Positions 9,287-9,449 of a stretch of DNA of 9,449 nucleotides are shown piece by piece. Every line of letters begins with the position of its first letter. Within the stretch, counting starts at the first letter, position 1. The stretch covers positions 1 through 9,449 of the forward strand of contig NZ_CALTUR010000072.1 in assembly GCF_943912555.1 (NCBI RefSeq), written 5' to 3'. Both the position numbers and the translations under genes were made by a program. This stretch comes from an uncultured Streptococcus sp. GTDB taxonomy: Bacteria > Bacillota > Bacilli > Lactobacillales > Streptococcaceae. The notes beneath the pieces are model-generated. The model did not search any database and had not been told where the DNA came from. It saw only the letters and a program-made list of their open reading frames with translations.

Positions 9287-9315
9287 ATTATACCAAAAAA
9301 AGGGCCATTTGGCAC
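9287..9315 (-). promoter_or_regulatory. dinG promoter, extended -10 located 8 nt from the start codon
   Basis: The minus strand reads TGGTATAAT (TATAAT at 9292-9287). A -35-like GTGCCA (9315-9310) matches TTGACA at four of six positions with a 17-bp spacer. Only TTTTTATA lies between the -10 and the ATG, with nothing resembling a ribosome site, predicting a leaderless or nearly leaderless mRNA. Confidence 0.75.
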
Positions 9316-9317
9316 CT
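9295..9317 (-). terminator. Possible intrinsic terminator embedded in the dinG promoter
   Basis: On the minus strand AGG-T-GCC (9317-9311) can pair with GGC-CCT (9306-9301) across an AAAT loop, with the T bulged. It is followed by T7 (9301-9295). Six base pairs with a bulge is short but GC-rich, and the T-tract is good. It would stop transcription arriving from the right just before the dinG -10 box. Its stem includes the -35-like hexamer, so it could instead be chance or an operator-like palindrome. Confidence 0.4.
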
Positions 9318-9318
9318 G

Positions 9319-9449
9319 CAAACATGTGATTAGTTTCAAACTCAAGAAGGTCACTTTTCTTAAAAATCCCAGCAAACAGAGCATCCTAACCTACTTATTT
9401 TTTGAAAATATTGGAGAATAAGAAAAATTGAGAGAAGAAAGGTTTGTAT
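9319..9449. other. Unassigned edge region upstream of dinG
   Basis: No recognisable gene. On the minus strand, a frame open from the edge to a TAA at 9397-9395 could be a 17-codon protein tail (ending FSNIFKK), and a second frame stays open to about 9360. On the plus strand, AAAGG at 9438-9442 sits 5 nt before an AT at the window edge, so a divergent gene with its ATG at 9448 is equally possible. I cannot choose between these without the flanking sequence. Confidence 0.35.

Noticed and set aside
9262..9384. Minus-strand 40-codon frame (MLCLLGFLRK...) overlapping the dinG start in another frame
   Set aside because: No properly spaced Shine-Dalgarno site, it spans the dinG promoter and terminator-like hairpin, and its composition looks like translated noncoding DNA. 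A transcript from the dinG promoter would not contain its start.

Overview
The window looks like core chromosome of a mitis-group Streptococcus (S. pneumoniae, S. mitis, S. oralis or a close relative). This rests on the low-GC sequence, on GyrB and EzrA proteins of the lengths I recall for pneumococcus (648 and 575 aa), and on the gene order dinG-rodA-DJ-1-HAD-gyrB-ezrA, which matches the pneumococcal chromosome as I remember it. Both proteins differ from remembered pneumococcal sequence at scattered positions, EzrA more than GyrB, so a non-pneumococcal member is possible. I cannot settle the species without a search.

Layout. Nearly everything is on the minus strand, so the genes read from right to left. 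From the right: about 130 bp of unassigned sequence; a possible terminator overlapping the dinG promoter; dinG (exonuclease-helicase fusion); rodA (peptidoglycan glycosyltransferase); a DJ-1/PfpI protein whose ribosome site contains the rodA stop codon; and a strong hairpin terminator. A second unit follows, starting from an extended -10 promoter: a HAD-family protein, gyrB, then ezrA, with an additional promoter just before ezrA. It ends in an 18-bp perfect-stem terminator that also faces the one plus-strand gene, a 99-aa DUF1827 protein with its own promoter, Shine-Dalgarno site and terminator. The first ~55 bases may hold the end of another plus-strand gene.

How the genes fit together. RodA and EzrA belong to cell growth and division: RodA polymerises septal or peripheral glycan and EzrA organises FtsZ. 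GyrB and DinG handle DNA topology and nucleic-acid processing. The HAD and DJ-1 proteins are small enzymes of unknown substrate. The operon grouping looks historical more than functional.

I see no mobile element, CRISPR array, RNA gene or defence or secondary-metabolite locus, and no evidence of an undescribed multigene system. The observations most worth checking are regulatory and biochemical. Two promoters (HAD and dinG) share the 9-mer TGGTATAAT only 7-8 nt before the start codon with no usable Shine-Dalgarno site, which predicts leaderless mRNAs, one of them leading into gyrB. The HAD protein lacks the second motif I aspartate. DinG has DEVQ in place of DEAH and lacks the iron-sulfur cysteines.
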